From Enterobacter cloacae (GTDB lineage: Bacteria > Pseudomonadota > Gammaproteobacteria > Enterobacterales > Enterobacteriaceae), in contig NZ_CP056117.1 of the NCBI RefSeq assembly GCF_013375935.1, positions 2,170,001 through 2,234,000 of the forward strand: a stretch of DNA of 64,000 nt, read 5' to 3'. The notes under the pieces are model-generated. The model was not told the origin of the DNA, did no database searches, and saw only the letters and a program-made list of their open reading frames with translations. A program made the translations under genes and the position numbers. This document shows positions 43,663 through 54,186 of this stretch, in pieces. Position 1 is the stretch's first letter. Each line of letters starts with the position of its first letter.

Positions 43663-44586
43663 ATGCTGGACGGTATGTCTGTTGATCAGCTGCGCACCTT
43701 TATTGCCGCGGCTGATGAGGGGAGTTTTTCCGCCGCCGGGCGCAGGCTGCGGCGCGCGCAGTCGGTCGTCAGCGCGACGCTGGCAAACCTTGAGGCGCAG
43801 GTCGGGTTTCCGTTATTCGATCGCTCCGGGCGTTATCCGAAGCTGACGGAGGCGGGCGTCGCCATGCTGGAAGCGGCACGCCTGGCAGCGGCCGGGATGG
43901 ACGCGTTTAAGGCGAAGGCGCGTACCCTGGCAGAGGGGCTGGAGCCTGAGCTGGCGGTATCCGTCGATGTGATGTTTCCCGTTGCCCGGCTCACCGCTGC
44001 GGTGCAGGCGTTTCATCAGGCATTTCCCGACACGCCGCTGCGTTTGTACGTGGAGGCGCTGGGGGCGGTGCTCCAGCCTTTGCTGGACGGCCACTGCCGG
44101 GTGGCGATTACCGGCTCGCTGCCGCACCTCCCGGCGGGTTGCACCGCTGAATTTCTTCTCAGCGTGCCCGCGGTGGCCGTTGTCTCCGCCGGGCACCCGC
44201 TGGCTGCCGCGTCTGGCCCTATCCTGCGCTCGCTTTTACAGGAGCACGTCCAGCTGGTGCTGGCCGACCGCTCCTCTCTCACCGCGGGCCGGAGCTTTGG
44301 CGTTATGTCGTCGAAGACATGGCATTTGGCGGATATGGGGGCAAAGCACGCCTTCCTGCGCGCCGGGCTTGGCTGGGGCTATATGCCGCTGCCGATGGTT
44401 GAGGAGGATCTCGCGGCGGGAAAACTGGTCACGCTGAACGTGCAGATGCAGCCCGACGTCGGGCCCGGTTTTTCCATGCAGGCGGTGCACCTGGAAGAAC
44501 GTCCGCCGGGCCCGGCCGGACGCTGGTTCGTTAACGCGCTGAAAATGCAGGCCGGCATGCCGGGGGTAAACAGCAGCGACGGTTAG
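43663..44586 (+). CDS. LysR-type regulator
   Basis: 307 residues; helix-turn-helix at about residues 20-45 (GSFSAAGRRLRRAQSVVSATL), effector domain ending GLGWGYMPLPMVEEDLAAGKL. Divergent from the NADP oxidoreductase gene, its likely target. Convergent with the GH2 gene of the polysaccharide locus, 45 bp apart. Confidence 0.85.
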   Translation: MLDGMSVDQLRTFIAAADEGSFSAAGRRLRRAQSVVSATLANLEAQVGFPLFDRSGRYPKLTEAGVAMLEAARLAAAGMDAFKAKARTLAEGLEPELAVSVDVMFPVARLTAAVQAFHQAFPDTPLRLYVEALGAVLQPLLDGHCRVAITGSLPHLPAGCTAEFLLSVPAVAVVSAGHPLAAASGPILRSLLQEHVQLVLADRSSLTAGRSFGVMSSKTWHLADMGAKHAFLRAGLGWGYMPLPMVEEDLAAGKLVTLNVQMQPDVGPGFSMQAVHLEERPPGPAGRWFVNALKMQAGMPGVNSSDG

Positions 44587-44631
44587 CCAGCGCAGGTAAG
44601 CGGAGCCCTTCTGGTGCAGCGCGTGTTCAGC

Positions 44632-46833
44632 TTATTGCGCTGAAGGGCCTTCTACCTTCTCCAGGCGCAGGTTGCTCCCCACGGTTTTACCGGCGCGATC
44701 CGCAATGTCATACTCAATGGTAACGTTATGCCTGCTGCCCGGCGTGACGGCGATCTCCTTTATCCTGCTGCCCGAATCCGGGGGAAGCGTAAGGGTCGTT
44801 GTGCCTTTAGCCAGCACCCGACCATTTTGCTTCACCTGCCACTTCAGACGACACGCCTCACAGGCGGACCAGGTGTCATTGATTGCCCACAGGCGAACCG
44901 TGGCTTCGCTTCCCTCACGCCATACCGCCGTCACGGGTTCAATCGACGGCAGGATGGGCTGATAGGCTTTTTGCAGCGCGTAGTAACCCGGTTTAGGCTT
45001 ACGCAGATAATCCACGACGCCCCAGTTGATGGAGGGCCAGGTTTCAACAAACATAAAGTGGAAGAGGGCGGTAACCGGCTGATAGCGCTGCCGACGATAG
45101 CTCTCCGCCGCCATTGCCACCAGCTCCGCCTGGTAACGCTGGGTGTTGGCAATCATCTCCTGAATGGTATTGCCTCGCGGAATATTGGCAAATTTGAAGG
45201 TCTGGAAGGGCTGGAAGTTATGGTATTTCCAGTGCGTCCAGCCGGGATCGTCGGCGGCGGTGCTTTTCGGCCACATCAGGCGGGCGGGGATGATGGTTTT
45301 CAGCGTAGAGAGTCGCGGTAGCGCCTGAGCGCCAAATTCCGTGACGATCGCGGTTTTGGCGGGGCCAAGGAGATCGCGCATCGTGCCAAAGTACCATCCG
45401 GCCCAGTAGTGTTCTTCCACCGCGGAAAAACGATGCACAATGCGCGAGGTGTCTTGCGCAAGCGCGTCTCCCACGCGTTTCGTCAGCGTCTGGTTCAGGG
45501 TTTTGTTCCAGTCGGGGAAGCGTTTTTCCATCCACGGTGAATTCCAGGGCGGCTCGTTATGACCACCCCAGACGATAATGGCCGGAGAGTTGCCAAACTG
45601 TTCGACCATCTCGCGGGTCTGCCGCGCGGCATTGTCCGCAAAGGCGTCGCTGTTATCGTAACCCCATTGCAGGGGAACATCCTGCCAGATCATCAGCCCC
45701 ATTTCGTCAGCCACATCGTAAAGCGCCCGGCCTGCCACGTGCGCGTGAACGCGTATCGCGTTGGCGTTCATCGCCTGCACCAGCCTGAAGTCGCGGCGAT
45801 ATTTCTTGCGCGTCATGGTGCTGAGCCAGGGGGAGCCGATGTAATTACTTCCCTTGATAAACAGGCGCCTGTCATTGATCAGCCAGCCCCTGTTGTCTGG
45901 CTGCGCCTCCATCTTGCGCAGGCCGGTACGGGTCACCGCGGTATCCATCACCCCCTGCTCATCCACCAGGGTTGCACGCACCCGGTAGAGATTTGGCCTG
46001 CCATAGCCCACAGGCCACCAGAGCTTCGCGTCTTTCACTGGCAGCGTGACGTTGAGGGAGCGCGGCTTACCGTCCGTTTTCGCAATCTGTACCGGAAACG
46101 TCCGTTCCGTGCGAGCGCCGGAGAAATTATCAGGCGTCGCTGACAGGCGCAGGGTGACGGGACCGGCAGATAACGCCCGATAGCGGATCTCGGCGTGCAG
46201 AGCGGGTTTGCCCAGCCCCTCGCGCCAGTCCGGACGCAGGATCACCTGATCGATAGTCACGCCGCGACTCAGGTGTAGCTTCACCGGTGCCCAGATCCCA
46301 CCGGAGTTGGCGTCCTGGCCATTCTCTGCCCAGGCACCGCCCGGGCGAGTGTCGTGTTGGTTAAGCACGCCTTTGAACAGCGTTTTATGCAGCGGCCAGA
46401 TTTTTTTCGGATCTTCCCAGGGGCTGTCTACCCGCACGGCGAGCCTGTTGTATCGCTGTAAAGCATCGCTTATGTCTACGGAGAAGCGCTGAAAATATCC
46501 CTCGTGACGGGCAAGATGCCTGCCGTTGAGCGTGACGTCGGCAAAATAGTCCACGCCATCAAAGACCAGGGTAGCCATGGTATCGGGCGCGCGCCGGGGC
46601 AGGGTAAATTCGTGGCGGTACCAGAGGGCACCCTGATGATCGTATCCGGCGCTGTACCAGTTGGCCGGGACCCGAATTTCTCGCCAGCCGCGGTCAGGCG
46701 CACTGGCGCCGTCAAAGGTGCTGAGGCTGGCGTCATGCACGCGCCACGTTCCGGCCAGTGACCAGGTAATCGGCTGGCTGGCCTGGGCCAGCAGGGGGCT
46801 CAACGCCAGCAGCAGAAGAAGCCTAGGGATCAT
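44632..46833 (-). CDS. Exported glycoside hydrolase family 2 protein
   Basis: 733 residues from the ATG at 46833, preceded by AGGAGG; a longer frame runs into the kinase gene. Signal peptide [14 protein letters not shown] predicts export. Jelly-roll sugar-binding domain (about 25-180), Ig-like domain (190-300), TIM barrel (300-590) with acid/base Glu in WGGHNEPPW (about 423) and nucleophile Glu in IVTEFGAQ (about 494); both are present. Nearest known specificities are beta-mannosidase and exo-beta-glucosaminidase. It probably trims the glycan made by this locus. Overlaps the kinase stop by 11 nt. Confidence 0.85.
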   Translation of the reverse strand: MIPRLLLLLALSPLLAQASQPITWSLAGTWRVHDASLSTFDGASAPDRGWREIRVPANWYSAGYDHQGALWYRHEFTLPRRAPDTMATLVFDGVDYFADVTLNGRHLARHEGYFQRFSVDISDALQRYNRLAVRVDSPWEDPKKIWPLHKTLFKGVLNQHDTRPGGAWAENGQDANSGGIWAPVKLHLSRGVTIDQVILRPDWREGLGKPALHAEIRYRALSAGPVTLRLSATPDNFSGARTERTFPVQIAKTDGKPRSLNVTLPVKDAKLWWPVGYGRPNLYRVRATLVDEQGVMDTAVTRTGLRKMEAQPDNRGWLINDRRLFIKGSNYIGSPWLSTMTRKKYRRDFRLVQAMNANAIRVHAHVAGRALYDVADEMGLMIWQDVPLQWGYDNSDAFADNAARQTREMVEQFGNSPAIIVWGGHNEPPWNSPWMEKRFPDWNKTLNQTLTKRVGDALAQDTSRIVHRFSAVEEHYWAGWYFGTMRDLLGPAKTAIVTEFGAQALPRLSTLKTIIPARLMWPKSTAADDPGWTHWKYHNFQPFQTFKFANIPRGNTIQEMIANTQRYQAELVAMAAESYRRQRYQPVTALFHFMFVETWPSINWGVVDYLRKPKPGYYALQKAYQPILPSIEPVTAVWREGSEATVRLWAINDTWSACEACRLKWQVKQNGRVLAKGTTTLTLPPDSGSRIKEIAVTPGSRHNVTIEYDIADRAGKTVGSNLRLEKVEGPSAQ

Positions 46834-49498
46834 GTTTAACCTCCTGCGCTCTGCGGCGCAGCCAGGCCGCAGAGCGTCTGGCCTCCTCGATAAGATCGCC
46901 ATGTAAAGCGTGCAGCCCGGTCTGGGTCTGCGAGAGCGCCTTACCCTCAATCTGCTGAAGCACGTCGGACAGAGCGCTGAAGCCGAGGGTGACTGCTTCG
47001 CCGCGAAGCTTGTGAGCGGCCCGCCGCAGGACCTCGCGGTCATCATGCTCAATGTTCAACGCTATGGCCGCCACCGCCTCGTCAAGGCCGCTGCCGAACA
47101 GCGCCAGCAGCTCATTGACCAGCCCGGGATCGTCCGCGCACTGTTTTAACAGGTGCGTCTCGTCCGGTAGCCCCTTTTCTTCACCGGGGATAACGCGGGC
47201 TATCTCCTCCGTAAGCGCCTCCTGACTTACCGGCTTGGCAATATAGCCGTCGAATCCCATTGCCAGACAGCGCTCCTTGTCGCCCTGCATGGCGTGGGCG
47301 GTCATCGCAATGGCGGGCTGATGGTCGCGCCCCTGCGCGCGCGAGGCTTCCCGAATCAGGCGAATGGCGGTTTCCCCATCCATTTCCGGCATTTGCAGAT
47401 CGATAAGCAGCAGGTCCCAGGGTTGTTCGCGCCAGCGTTCAAGGGCCTCGCGGCCATTGTTTACCACCTCGCACCGGTGGCCGAGCCGTTCAAGCAGGCG
47501 TCTGGCGACCTTCTGATTCACCAGGTTATCCTCGGCCAGCAGGATACGCAGACCGGCCTGCGCCGTAACGGGCGCAGGAGCGGGCGCAGCGGCGGGGGAC
47601 GCAGGCGGGGCAGGCGCAAGGACGCTGGCGATGGTCTGACAGAGCTCACGCTGGGCGACCGGCTTATGCAGATAGCGGGCGATACCGATGCGCTTCAGCA
47701 TGCTGGCGTCGAAATGGCGGCTCATGGAGCTGAGCATAATGATGTGGCTTTGCTCGGCCTGTGGCATAACGGAAAGTTCAAGGGCCAGCGACACGCCGTC
47801 CATGTCCGGCATCTGGGCATCAAGCAGGATCAGCGGCCAGCGCCCCCCTTTTGCGGCCAGGCTTAAGGCCTCCCCGGCGTTGTCAACGCAGGTCGGCGTC
47901 AGGCCCATCTGACGAAGCATGGTGTCAAGGAGGCGCAGGTTCGTGCTGTTGTCGTCCACGACCAGGACCGCTTCGCCGTTGAAGCGTACTAAGGGCGCGC
48001 CCGCGGCTGGCGGGGCCTGCTGGCTCTCCAGGGGCAGGGTAAAGGCAAACTCGCTGCCTGCGCCCGGCTCGCTCTGCACCGTCAGCTCGCCGCCCATCAG
48101 TTTCACCAGGCGCGCGGAGATGGTCAGCCCCAGGCCGGTGCCGCCGTAGCGGCGGGTAGTGGAGCTGTCGGCCTGGCTGAAAGCCTCGAAGATGGCCTGT
48201 TGTTTCCCGGCAGGGATGCCAATGCCGCTGTCGCGAATGCGAAACCGCCACTCTTTTTCGCTTTCCGCAGGCTCTATCGCCAGCAAAACCTCGCCCTGAT
48301 GGGTGAACTTAAGGGCGTTGCCCAGCAGGTTGGTGAGGATTTGACGCAGCCGGGGGCCGTCGGCTATCAGCACGTCCGGCACCGCCGGAGCGATATCGAC
48401 CAGCAGCTCGATGCCCTTTTCGCTGGCGGCGGGCATGTGCGGGCGGATCAGCGACTGCACGAAGGGGCGGATCTCCAGCGGCTCGGTATCGACGGTCATC
48501 TTGCCCGACTCAATGCGGGAAAAATCGAGGATGTCGTTGATGATGTGCAGCAGCGACTGGGCTGAACTCATTACCAGCGTCAGGTATTCCCGCTGCTCGG
48601 GATTGAGCTGCGTGTCCAGACAGAGCTGAGTCATGCCGAGAATGCCGTTCATCGGGGTGCGAATTTCGTGGCTCATGTTGGCGAGGAAGGCACTTTTCGC
48701 CTCGTTGGCCTCCCGGGCCACTTTTGCCGCTTCAATGGCCAGCAGCTCGGCCTCCTTGCGGCGGGTGATGTCCTGTAGGGTGCCGATCACCCGTTCGGCC
48801 TGCTGCTGCATACTGAGCGTAACCACCTGCCCCGAGATCAGCATCCAGCGCCAGCCCTGGGTCGCGTGCTGCACGCGAATTTCACATTCGAATACCGGCA
48901 TATGCTCCTGCTTAGAGGCAATCATCGCGTTGCGCAGGACGGCGCGATCCTCTTCATGGACCAGGTTAAGTAAAAAGCGCAGCGGGTAGTGCAGTTGCGT
49001 GCGCGACTGACCCACCATCGCCAGCAGCGTATCGTTAACCTCCAGGCTGTCGTGAGAGACCTGCCAGTTCCAGATGCCGATCTGAATAGACTCTGCGGTC
49101 AGTAAAAAATCATCGTGCAGCTGGTGGCGCGAGCGCTGGGCGTCGTCAAGCTCGGTAATATCGGTATGCAGGCTGAGGATGCCGCCATCGGCAAGACGCT
49201 GATGCTGCACGTAGAGCCGCCGGTTTCCCGACTGGCGCACCTCGCGATGGCTTAACTGACGGCAGTTGCGAACGATCGCTTCCCGCAGGGTCCGGCGGCG
49301 GGTGGGGTCAATGTTGTAGCCTGCATCAATAAATTTCTCCGCCAGGCTCTCAAGGGTGGCGCCGGCGCTCAGCCAGGGGGCGATCACCGGGTAAAAGCGC
49401 GTTATCTGGTCGTTCCAGGCCAGCAGACGCTCGGCGGGATCGTAAATCATCACCCCCACGGGCAGCGCGTTGAGATCGAAACGGGATGTGGCTCGCAT
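46823..49498 (-). CDS. Cytoplasmic hybrid histidine kinase (PAS-PAS-HisKA-HATPase-REC-REC-Hpt)
   Basis: 891 residues with no membrane helix, so a soluble sensor. PAS-like domain (about 8-115), PAS domain (130-245), HisKA with His in [12 protein letters not shown] (about 277), HATPase (N-box [25 protein letters not shown]), receiver 1 ([13 protein letters not shown]), receiver 2 ([13 protein letters not shown]), and Hpt with AAHKLRGE near the C-terminus. A full phosphorelay in one chain. The obvious output is the receiver-PP2C protein encoded at 58420, as in HptB-HsbR systems. Sits between a globin-like gene (3 nt away) and the GH2 gene. Confidence 0.88.
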   Translation of the reverse strand: MRATSRFDLNALPVGVMIYDPAERLLAWNDQITRFYPVIAPWLSAGATLESLAEKFIDAGYNIDPTRRRTLREAIVRNCRQLSHREVRQSGNRRLYVQHQRLADGGILSLHTDITELDDAQRSRHQLHDDFLLTAESIQIGIWNWQVSHDSLEVNDTLLAMVGQSRTQLHYPLRFLLNLVHEEDRAVLRNAMIASKQEHMPVFECEIRVQHATQGWRWMLISGQVVTLSMQQQAERVIGTLQDITRRKEAELLAIEAAKVAREANEAKSAFLANMSHEIRTPMNGILGMTQLCLDTQLNPEQREYLTLVMSSAQSLLHIINDILDFSRIESGKMTVDTEPLEIRPFVQSLIRPHMPAASEKGIELLVDIAPAVPDVLIADGPRLRQILTNLLGNALKFTHQGEVLLAIEPAESEKEWRFRIRDSGIGIPAGKQQAIFEAFSQADSSTTRRYGGTGLGLTISARLVKLMGGELTVQSEPGAGSEFAFTLPLESQQAPPAAGAPLVRFNGEAVLVVDDNSTNLRLLDTMLRQMGLTPTCVDNAGEALSLAAKGGRWPLILLDAQMPDMDGVSLALELSVMPQAEQSHIIMLSSMSRHFDASMLKRIGIARYLHKPVAQRELCQTIASVLAPAPPASPAAAPAPAPVTAQAGLRILLAEDNLVNQKVARRLLERLGHRCEVVNNGREALERWREQPWDLLLIDLQMPEMDGETAIRLIREASRAQGRDHQPAIAMTAHAMQGDKERCLAMGFDGYIAKPVSQEALTEEIARVIPGEEKGLPDETHLLKQCADDPGLVNELLALFGSGLDEAVAAIALNIEHDDREVLRRAAHKLRGEAVTLGFSALSDVLQQIEGKALSQTQTGLHALHGDLIEEARRSAAWLRRRAQEVKHDP

Positions 49499-49500
49499 GG

Positions 49501-49935
49501 TTACTCACCTCTGGCCTGATAGTGCAGCTCCGCCTGGCGGCGCAGATACTCCAGCCCGGGCGCAATCGCCATCGCCCAGGCCGTGAGGATCTCCTCATCG
49601 CAAAGGGGATCGCAGGCGCGCACGGTCCTGAGCATTGCCTCCCGCCAGAGGCCGAAAAATCGCGGCGGCAGGCGCAGCCCTTCATCGCTCTGCTCCCGCG
49701 CAAGGCGTTCCAGAAAATCTGGCACAAAGAGCGCACCGTCAACGGCAAGCATGGCGAAAAAGCTCTTGAAGATCATCTGCTGGCCATCCCGGCCCTGGCC
49801 CCCGGCAAAGTGCTGCTCCGTTTCGGGGGACATATGGATAAAAGTCTCCCAGAACGCCTCAAAAAAGTGCCGTTTATCATTCTCCGGCAGGACGCGGTTC
49901 AGGCTGGCGTCAAAGAGATCGCGATAAAATTTCAT
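49501..49935 (-). CDS. Globin-like protein lacking the proximal histidine
   Basis: 144 residues, all-helical. The pattern [12 protein letters not shown], then [32 protein letters not shown], and [14 protein letters not shown] matches the globin fold. Aligned by eye with bacterial haemoglobin KHCQAGVAAAHY, the F8 proximal His is replaced by Gln82 (EQSDEG), so ordinary haem binding is unlikely. Non-haem globin domains act as signalling modules in stressosome RsbR proteins. Placed next to a soluble sensor kinase (3 nt), it may be that kinase's input or partner. Overlaps the preceding DUF3131 gene by 4 nt. Confidence 0.65.
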   Translation of the reverse strand: MKFYRDLFDASLNRVLPENDKRHFFEAFWETFIHMSPETEQHFAGGQGRDGQQMIFKSFFAMLAVDGALFVPDFLERLAREQSDEGLRLPPRFFGLWREAMLRTVRACDPLCDEEILTAWAMAIAPGLEYLRRQAELHYQARGE

Positions 49936-51326
49936 GGTGCGGCCCTCGCGCCACGTTCACCAGGCAGGCAGAGGCCGGGCGGGTTGAAGGGATCCGACGT
50001 GCGGCGGGCAAAATAGCCGTCGTTTTCCACAAGGCCGTTTTCAAACAGCGGCCCGGCGTTGTGTTTGTACAGCAGCGCTTCCAGCACCATGGCGTTGGTC
50101 GAGAGGGTGAGCGTCGGGTTGATGTCGCCGGTTGCCTCAACGCGGCCCTCAAACCAGCCCTGATTCGGGTTATTCAGGTGTCGGGTTACGGCCATCAGGG
50201 CGTCGGTGTATTCGGTCTCCCACAGCGTCCAGAGCACAAAGACCGCTTTCGTCGTCACCTGCGCCAGCCGGGGATAGCTTTTACCGTCATCGCCCAACGT
50301 ATTCCAGGCGTAGCCATTCCCCCAGACGGCGTCCTCGACGCGCCAGGGCGCACGGGAGAGGTAAAAATCAGCGCGGGCGGTGAGCACGCCGTCGCGCTCC
50401 CAGCGCGTTTTCTGGCTGAGCCATACCCCTTCGGCCCGGGCGCGCAGCGTTTTTTGAATATCGGAGGCCACCCCGGGCGGCTGCCAGCCGAACTCCAGGC
50501 CCGGGAGCATGGCGGGGAGGGTAGAGAGGAGCGACGGCTGCCAGGTCGTTCTTGGATCGCGCGCGTCAACGGCGAGGCTGCGCTGGTAGAGGATGACGTT
50601 CTGAGAAGGCGGGGAAAATGCCTTACCCGATGGAAATCCCCACAGCCGAAACGCGCTGGCAGCATATTCGCTTTCACCCAGCCGCAGTTCATCGCGCACC
50701 ACCGGCTGCCCGTTCTGCACCGACGCAGACCACAGCTCCCCGTCCTTATCCATCACCGGACAGAAGTTCCAGCGCAGGATGATTTTATCCAGATATTCGC
50801 GGTACTCGGGCGCCCGCTCGGCAGCGAGCCGCAGGGCCAGCATCAGCCTCGCCATATCTTTCGCCGACCATCCGCGCTGCGCCGGTTTTCCCGTGAAGTC
50901 GATGGGCGAGGCCGTTCGGCTGGAATAGAGCCTGCCGGGGGTACGGGTTTCGGTCAGCGTCAGGCGATTAAGGGTTCCGAGCAGCCGCGTCAGCCGCGCA
51001 TCAAACTCGTCCGCCCGGATCAGATCCAGCTCGCGGGCAGCCAGCAGGGCGATTAGCGTATCGCCCATTTGCCACAGCGTAACGCGCGGCTGCTTATCGC
51101 TGCCGTTAACCAGCCCCGTCTGAGGCTGGGTGTTATTCTCGAAATAGCGCCAGGCGATACGCGCCCACTCCCGCTCCTGCGGGGTCAGGCTACTGATGCG
51201 CGCGGTGGTGTGCCAGCCACCTTTGGTCAGCCAGCGCCACCCTGCGCCCTCCCGGCCGAACAGGGCGAAGGCGATAATAAGCATGAGGACGGCGGCGGCC
51301 AGCCAGCGGGCTAAGGTCTTAAGCAT
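49932..51326 (-). CDS. DUF3131 protein, third of three tandem copies
   Basis: 464 residues with an N-terminal hydrophobic segment (LARWLAAAVLMLIIAFALF), a signal peptide or membrane anchor placing the rest in the periplasm. Shares with its two neighbours the motif ARIAWRYFENNTQPQTGLVN (about residue 55) and LIALLAARELDLIRADEFD. DUF3131 often accompanies glycosyltransferases; its repeated helical pattern suggests an alpha/alpha-barrel glycan-acting enzyme, my inference. Contains CLPGERG at the C-terminus. The in-frame continuation of the upstream gene past its amber stop would overlap this start. Confidence 0.75.
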   Translation of the reverse strand: MLKTLARWLAAAVLMLIIAFALFGREGAGWRWLTKGGWHTTARISSLTPQEREWARIAWRYFENNTQPQTGLVNGSDKQPRVTLWQMGDTLIALLAARELDLIRADEFDARLTRLLGTLNRLTLTETRTPGRLYSSRTASPIDFTGKPAQRGWSAKDMARLMLALRLAAERAPEYREYLDKIILRWNFCPVMDKDGELWSASVQNGQPVVRDELRLGESEYAASAFRLWGFPSGKAFSPPSQNVILYQRSLAVDARDPRTTWQPSLLSTLPAMLPGLEFGWQPPGVASDIQKTLRARAEGVWLSQKTRWERDGVLTARADFYLSRAPWRVEDAVWGNGYAWNTLGDDGKSYPRLAQVTTKAVFVLWTLWETEYTDALMAVTRHLNNPNQGWFEGRVEATGDINPTLTLSTNAMVLEALLYKHNAGPLFENGLVENDGYFARRTSDPFNPPGLCLPGERGARAAP

Positions 51327-51439
51327 TGTGCGGTCACCGGCGGCAGTTTCACAGGCTCGTCCGTATTACAGGTGGCGCATTGACAGGCCTGGCAGGCGGG
51401 TTTGGCGCGCAGGGTAGTCCCGGTCTGTTCACACCAGGT
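51311..51439 (-). other. In-frame cysteine-rich continuation beyond an amber codon
   Basis: Directly after the TAG at 51440-51442 the same frame stays open for 42 codons, reading TWCEQTGTT, then CQACQCATCNTDEP, to a TAG at 51311. It fills the whole 113-bp gap and overlaps the next start by 16 nt, the spacing style of the rest of the operon. A CAG-to-TAG change in the DUF3131 gene explains this. Confidence 0.6.
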
Positions 51440-52858
51440 CTACACCGCTGGCGTACCGTTCAGGAATGGACGGTTGCGCGAGGCATTATTTGGCTCAAAG
51501 AGATCCACCAGCTTTTTTTCCCACAGGGAGGGGGCAAAGTTGCGGTCTTTGGGGTTATCGCTGTTGAACTGCAGCAGCTTGCCCTCTTTTTTGAACAGCA
51601 AGGCTTCCAGCATGATGCCGTTGTTATTGGCGGTGAACTCTTTGATGGGGCCGTCGCCGTTTTCGTATAGCCCTTCATAGTACCCTTTGTCCGCCTCGTT
51701 GGCGTTTTCAATGGCGTCCAGCAGGCGGTCGGTATAGGGCGAGTTCCAGAGCACCCACATCCCGAGCGCCGCCTTCAGCGAGACGGCGGCCGTGTTGGGA
51801 ACGTATAGCCCCTTGTCGGTGATGGTGTTCCAGTTGAAGCCGTCGCTGAATACGGTGTCGTAGACGAAGCAGGGGGACTTATCGAGTTGATGCTCAGAGC
51901 GAGCGGATAAGATACCGGTGATGGCGTAGCGATTCTCCTGAGCCTGATAAACCCTGTCGGCGAAGTTTTTCATCCACGGATGGGAGTAGTCGCGCGGACT
52001 GTTTTCCCTGTCCGTCGGCTTGTCGAAACCAAATTCCAGGCCGTAAAGCACATAGGATTCGGTTACGACGTAATTATGCTGGTTGGTAAGGCGCGGATCG
52101 CGCGAGTCGTAGGGCACCATCACGCAGTAGATCTCCGCCAGCTCGTAGGGTTGAGGCTGGCTGGACTGACAGGTTCCAAAGCCCCACAGCGCAAAGCCCG
52201 CGGCACCATACTCTTCGTAGCCCAGCCGCCCCTCCTGCACGTACTTCGGCTGGCCGTTTTCCAGGTAGGCCCCGTACATCATTCCGCAGGGGTTAATAAC
52301 GTTGGTGAAATTCCACCCCAGCATCACGTTATCAATGCTGTTGCCGTATTCCGGATAGCGCTCCTTAATGACCTTCAGCCAGATCAGCATCCTGCCGATG
52401 TCCAGCGCCGAGAAGCCAATCTCGCCAGGCTTGTTCTGGTAGTTAACCTTCTGGGCGGTGATGGTGTTATAGGCTTTATTGGGCAGCTCGTTGCGGAACA
52501 AATCCAGTTTGTTCAGGGTGGCGAGTAATTTCAGCATTCTGCGATCGAATTCAGCTTTATCAATAATGCCCAGCTCCCTTGCGGCCGTCATTGCGGCCAT
52601 ATAGGAGGCGCTGTCCCACATGGTGGTTGAGGGAAATTTATTGACCGCATTCACCAGGCCGGTAGCGGGCTGGTAGTTAGCCACGAAATATTGCCAGGCG
52701 TTTTTGGCAATGGTCATCTCCCGGGGCGTGAGGTCGCCGCTGCGCGGAGGGTAGTCCGAGGCGGGAAGCCCGGTCGCCGCCTGTGCCGCAGCGAGTGAGA
52801 GCCAGCACGCCACAAGCCCGGCCAGAAGAGGAAAAAAGAGTATTGATTTCAGCTTCAT
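51440..52858 (-). CDS. DUF3131 protein, second copy, probably truncated by an amber codon
   Basis: 472 residues from the ATG at 52858 (MKLKSILFFPLLAG), which overlaps the upstream stop (ATGA); the longer frame is unlikely. Signal peptide ending LSLAAAQA, so exported. Family motif AKNAWQYFVANYQPATGLVN and MAAMTAARELGIIDKAEFD. It ends NRPFLNGTPAV then TAG; in-frame Cys-rich sequence follows (51311-51439). The neighbouring copies also end near a Cys motif (CLAC, CLP). I infer that the native C-terminus includes that tail. A signal peptide with no retained anchor suggests a periplasmic protein. Confidence 0.75.
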   Translation of the reverse strand: MKLKSILFFPLLAGLVACWLSLAAAQAATGLPASDYPPRSGDLTPREMTIAKNAWQYFVANYQPATGLVNAVNKFPSTTMWDSASYMAAMTAARELGIIDKAEFDRRMLKLLATLNKLDLFRNELPNKAYNTITAQKVNYQNKPGEIGFSALDIGRMLIWLKVIKERYPEYGNSIDNVMLGWNFTNVINPCGMMYGAYLENGQPKYVQEGRLGYEEYGAAGFALWGFGTCQSSQPQPYELAEIYCVMVPYDSRDPRLTNQHNYVVTESYVLYGLEFGFDKPTDRENSPRDYSHPWMKNFADRVYQAQENRYAITGILSARSEHQLDKSPCFVYDTVFSDGFNWNTITDKGLYVPNTAAVSLKAALGMWVLWNSPYTDRLLDAIENANEADKGYYEGLYENGDGPIKEFTANNNGIMLEALLFKKEGKLLQFNSDNPKDRNFAPSLWEKKLVDLFEPNNASRNRPFLNGTPAV

Positions 52859-54186
52859 GGCTTCGCTCCTGCTGAAGAGGTTGGGGGAGTGGCGGGGCCA
52901 GGGCAGGCCAGACAAAGCATCTGACCGTGGGCAATGTACGCCAGGCTTTCGAGGACGACGGCATTGGTATCGGCGTCAACGATATCGTTGACGCTGCTGT
53001 TAAGGTTAAGCCCGCGCTGCCAGCCCTTGCCCGGTACCTGTAGCTTCTGCACCTGCTGGCGCAGCGCTTCGCTCCAGCCGTTGCGGAACAGGGCGTACCA
53101 GGCAAAGGCGGTGCGGGTCGAGGTAATCGCCGTTTGCTCCGGCGTGGCGTCAAGCAGGGCGCTGTTTTGCAGCGGCTGGCGATCCGGCAGATCGTTGACG
53201 TAATCCGGCGCGGGCTCGGCGTAATCGGTGCTGATCGGGGGCTTGCGGACCCGCAGGCTATGACGGCGCTGCTGGATCTGCATAATGCGCCACGTGATTT
53301 CTGCGCTCTGCGCATCAAAGCCCAGCTCGAGGCCCGTTAATAAATAGGGAAGGCTGATAAGCGAAGGCTGACGACCCCACGGCGTGCGCAGCCCTTCGTC
53401 GGGCACCATTATTCCGTCGATGTCGATCATCTGCTGCCCTTCTGGCGGGTTCGTTACCGCCAGTCCCGCCGCGCTGTCGATCAGCCGAAGCGTATGGCTT
53501 GCATAAAGCCGGTAGCCGAAGCTGTTTCGCGGCTCGTCCGTCGCCAGCGCCCAGTGGTGTAGCGGGACCGCGGCCTGGCTGGTGGTGCTGTTGGCAATCA
53601 GGGCGCCCGTCTTCCAGCGATCGAGCAGACTGCGCACGGCGCCAGCATGCTGAGGATAGCGCCACAGCAGCGTTTGCAGGGCGTTTAGCAGGCGGCCCAT
53701 GCCGATCGCCGAGGCGTCCGGTTTGCCCAGGGCTTCCAGCGTGTCGGCATGGTAATAGGCGGCGGGCAGCCCTTGGGGATTGAGTGGAAGGCTGGCGAGG
53801 GCGGCCAGCGCGGCCGCGATGCGTTCATCGAATTCGTCGGGAGTAAGAATGTTGAGCTGCCTTGCGGCCGCAACGGCAAAAAGATAGCTGCCGGTGCTCC
53901 ACAGGCTGAGCCAGGGTTCCCCGTCGTGCGCGTTGGCCAGGCCATTCGGCTGCGTGTTGTTCACATAATACTGCCAGGCCACCCGCGCCCAGATCGCTTC
54001 TTCGAATGTCAGTTCACGCGGAGCGGGCAAGGGCGGGAAATCGTTACTCAGCGACATCCCCGCGCTGCTCTCAACGCGTGTCGGCATCTGTTTTTCAACC
54101 CAGACGACAATAGCGAATCCCAGCAGAAAGCCGAGCAGGATAGTGAGGTAGCTGCGGGCTGACAAAAGCGCGTCGCGTTTTCTCAT
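52855..54186 (-). CDS. DUF3131 protein, first copy, membrane-anchored
   Basis: 443 residues from the ATG at 54186, overlapping the glycosyltransferase stop (ATGA); upstream in-frame starts lie inside that gene. One N-terminal helix SYLTILLGFLLGFAIVVWV anchors it with the body in the periplasm. Family motif ARVAWQYYVNNTQPNGLAN and FAVAAARQLNILTPDEFDERI. C-terminus carries MLCLACPGP. Translational coupling with the glycosyltransferase and with the next DUF3131 gene suggests one assembly. Function unknown; glycan processing inferred from context. Confidence 0.75.
   Translation of the reverse strand: MRKRDALLSARSYLTILLGFLLGFAIVVWVEKQMPTRVESSAGMSLSNDFPPLPAPRELTFEEAIWARVAWQYYVNNTQPNGLANAHDGEPWLSLWSTGSYLFAVAAARQLNILTPDEFDERIAAALAALASLPLNPQGLPAAYYHADTLEALGKPDASAIGMGRLLNALQTLLWRYPQHAGAVRSLLDRWKTGALIANSTTSQAAVPLHHWALATDEPRNSFGYRLYASHTLRLIDSAAGLAVTNPPEGQQMIDIDGIMVPDEGLRTPWGRQPSLISLPYLLTGLELGFDAQSAEITWRIMQIQQRRHSLRVRKPPISTDYAEPAPDYVNDLPDRQPLQNSALLDATPEQTAITSTRTAFAWYALFRNGWSEALRQQVQKLQVPGKGWQRGLNLNSSVNDIVDADTNAVVLESLAYIAHGQMLCLACPGPATPPTSSAGAKP

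Noticed and set aside
51440-51442. Selenocysteine or pyrrolysine insertion at the DUF3131 TAG
   Set aside because: Selenocysteine uses TGA, and pyrrolysine is not expected in this lineage; a CAG-to-TAG mutation or base error is simpler.
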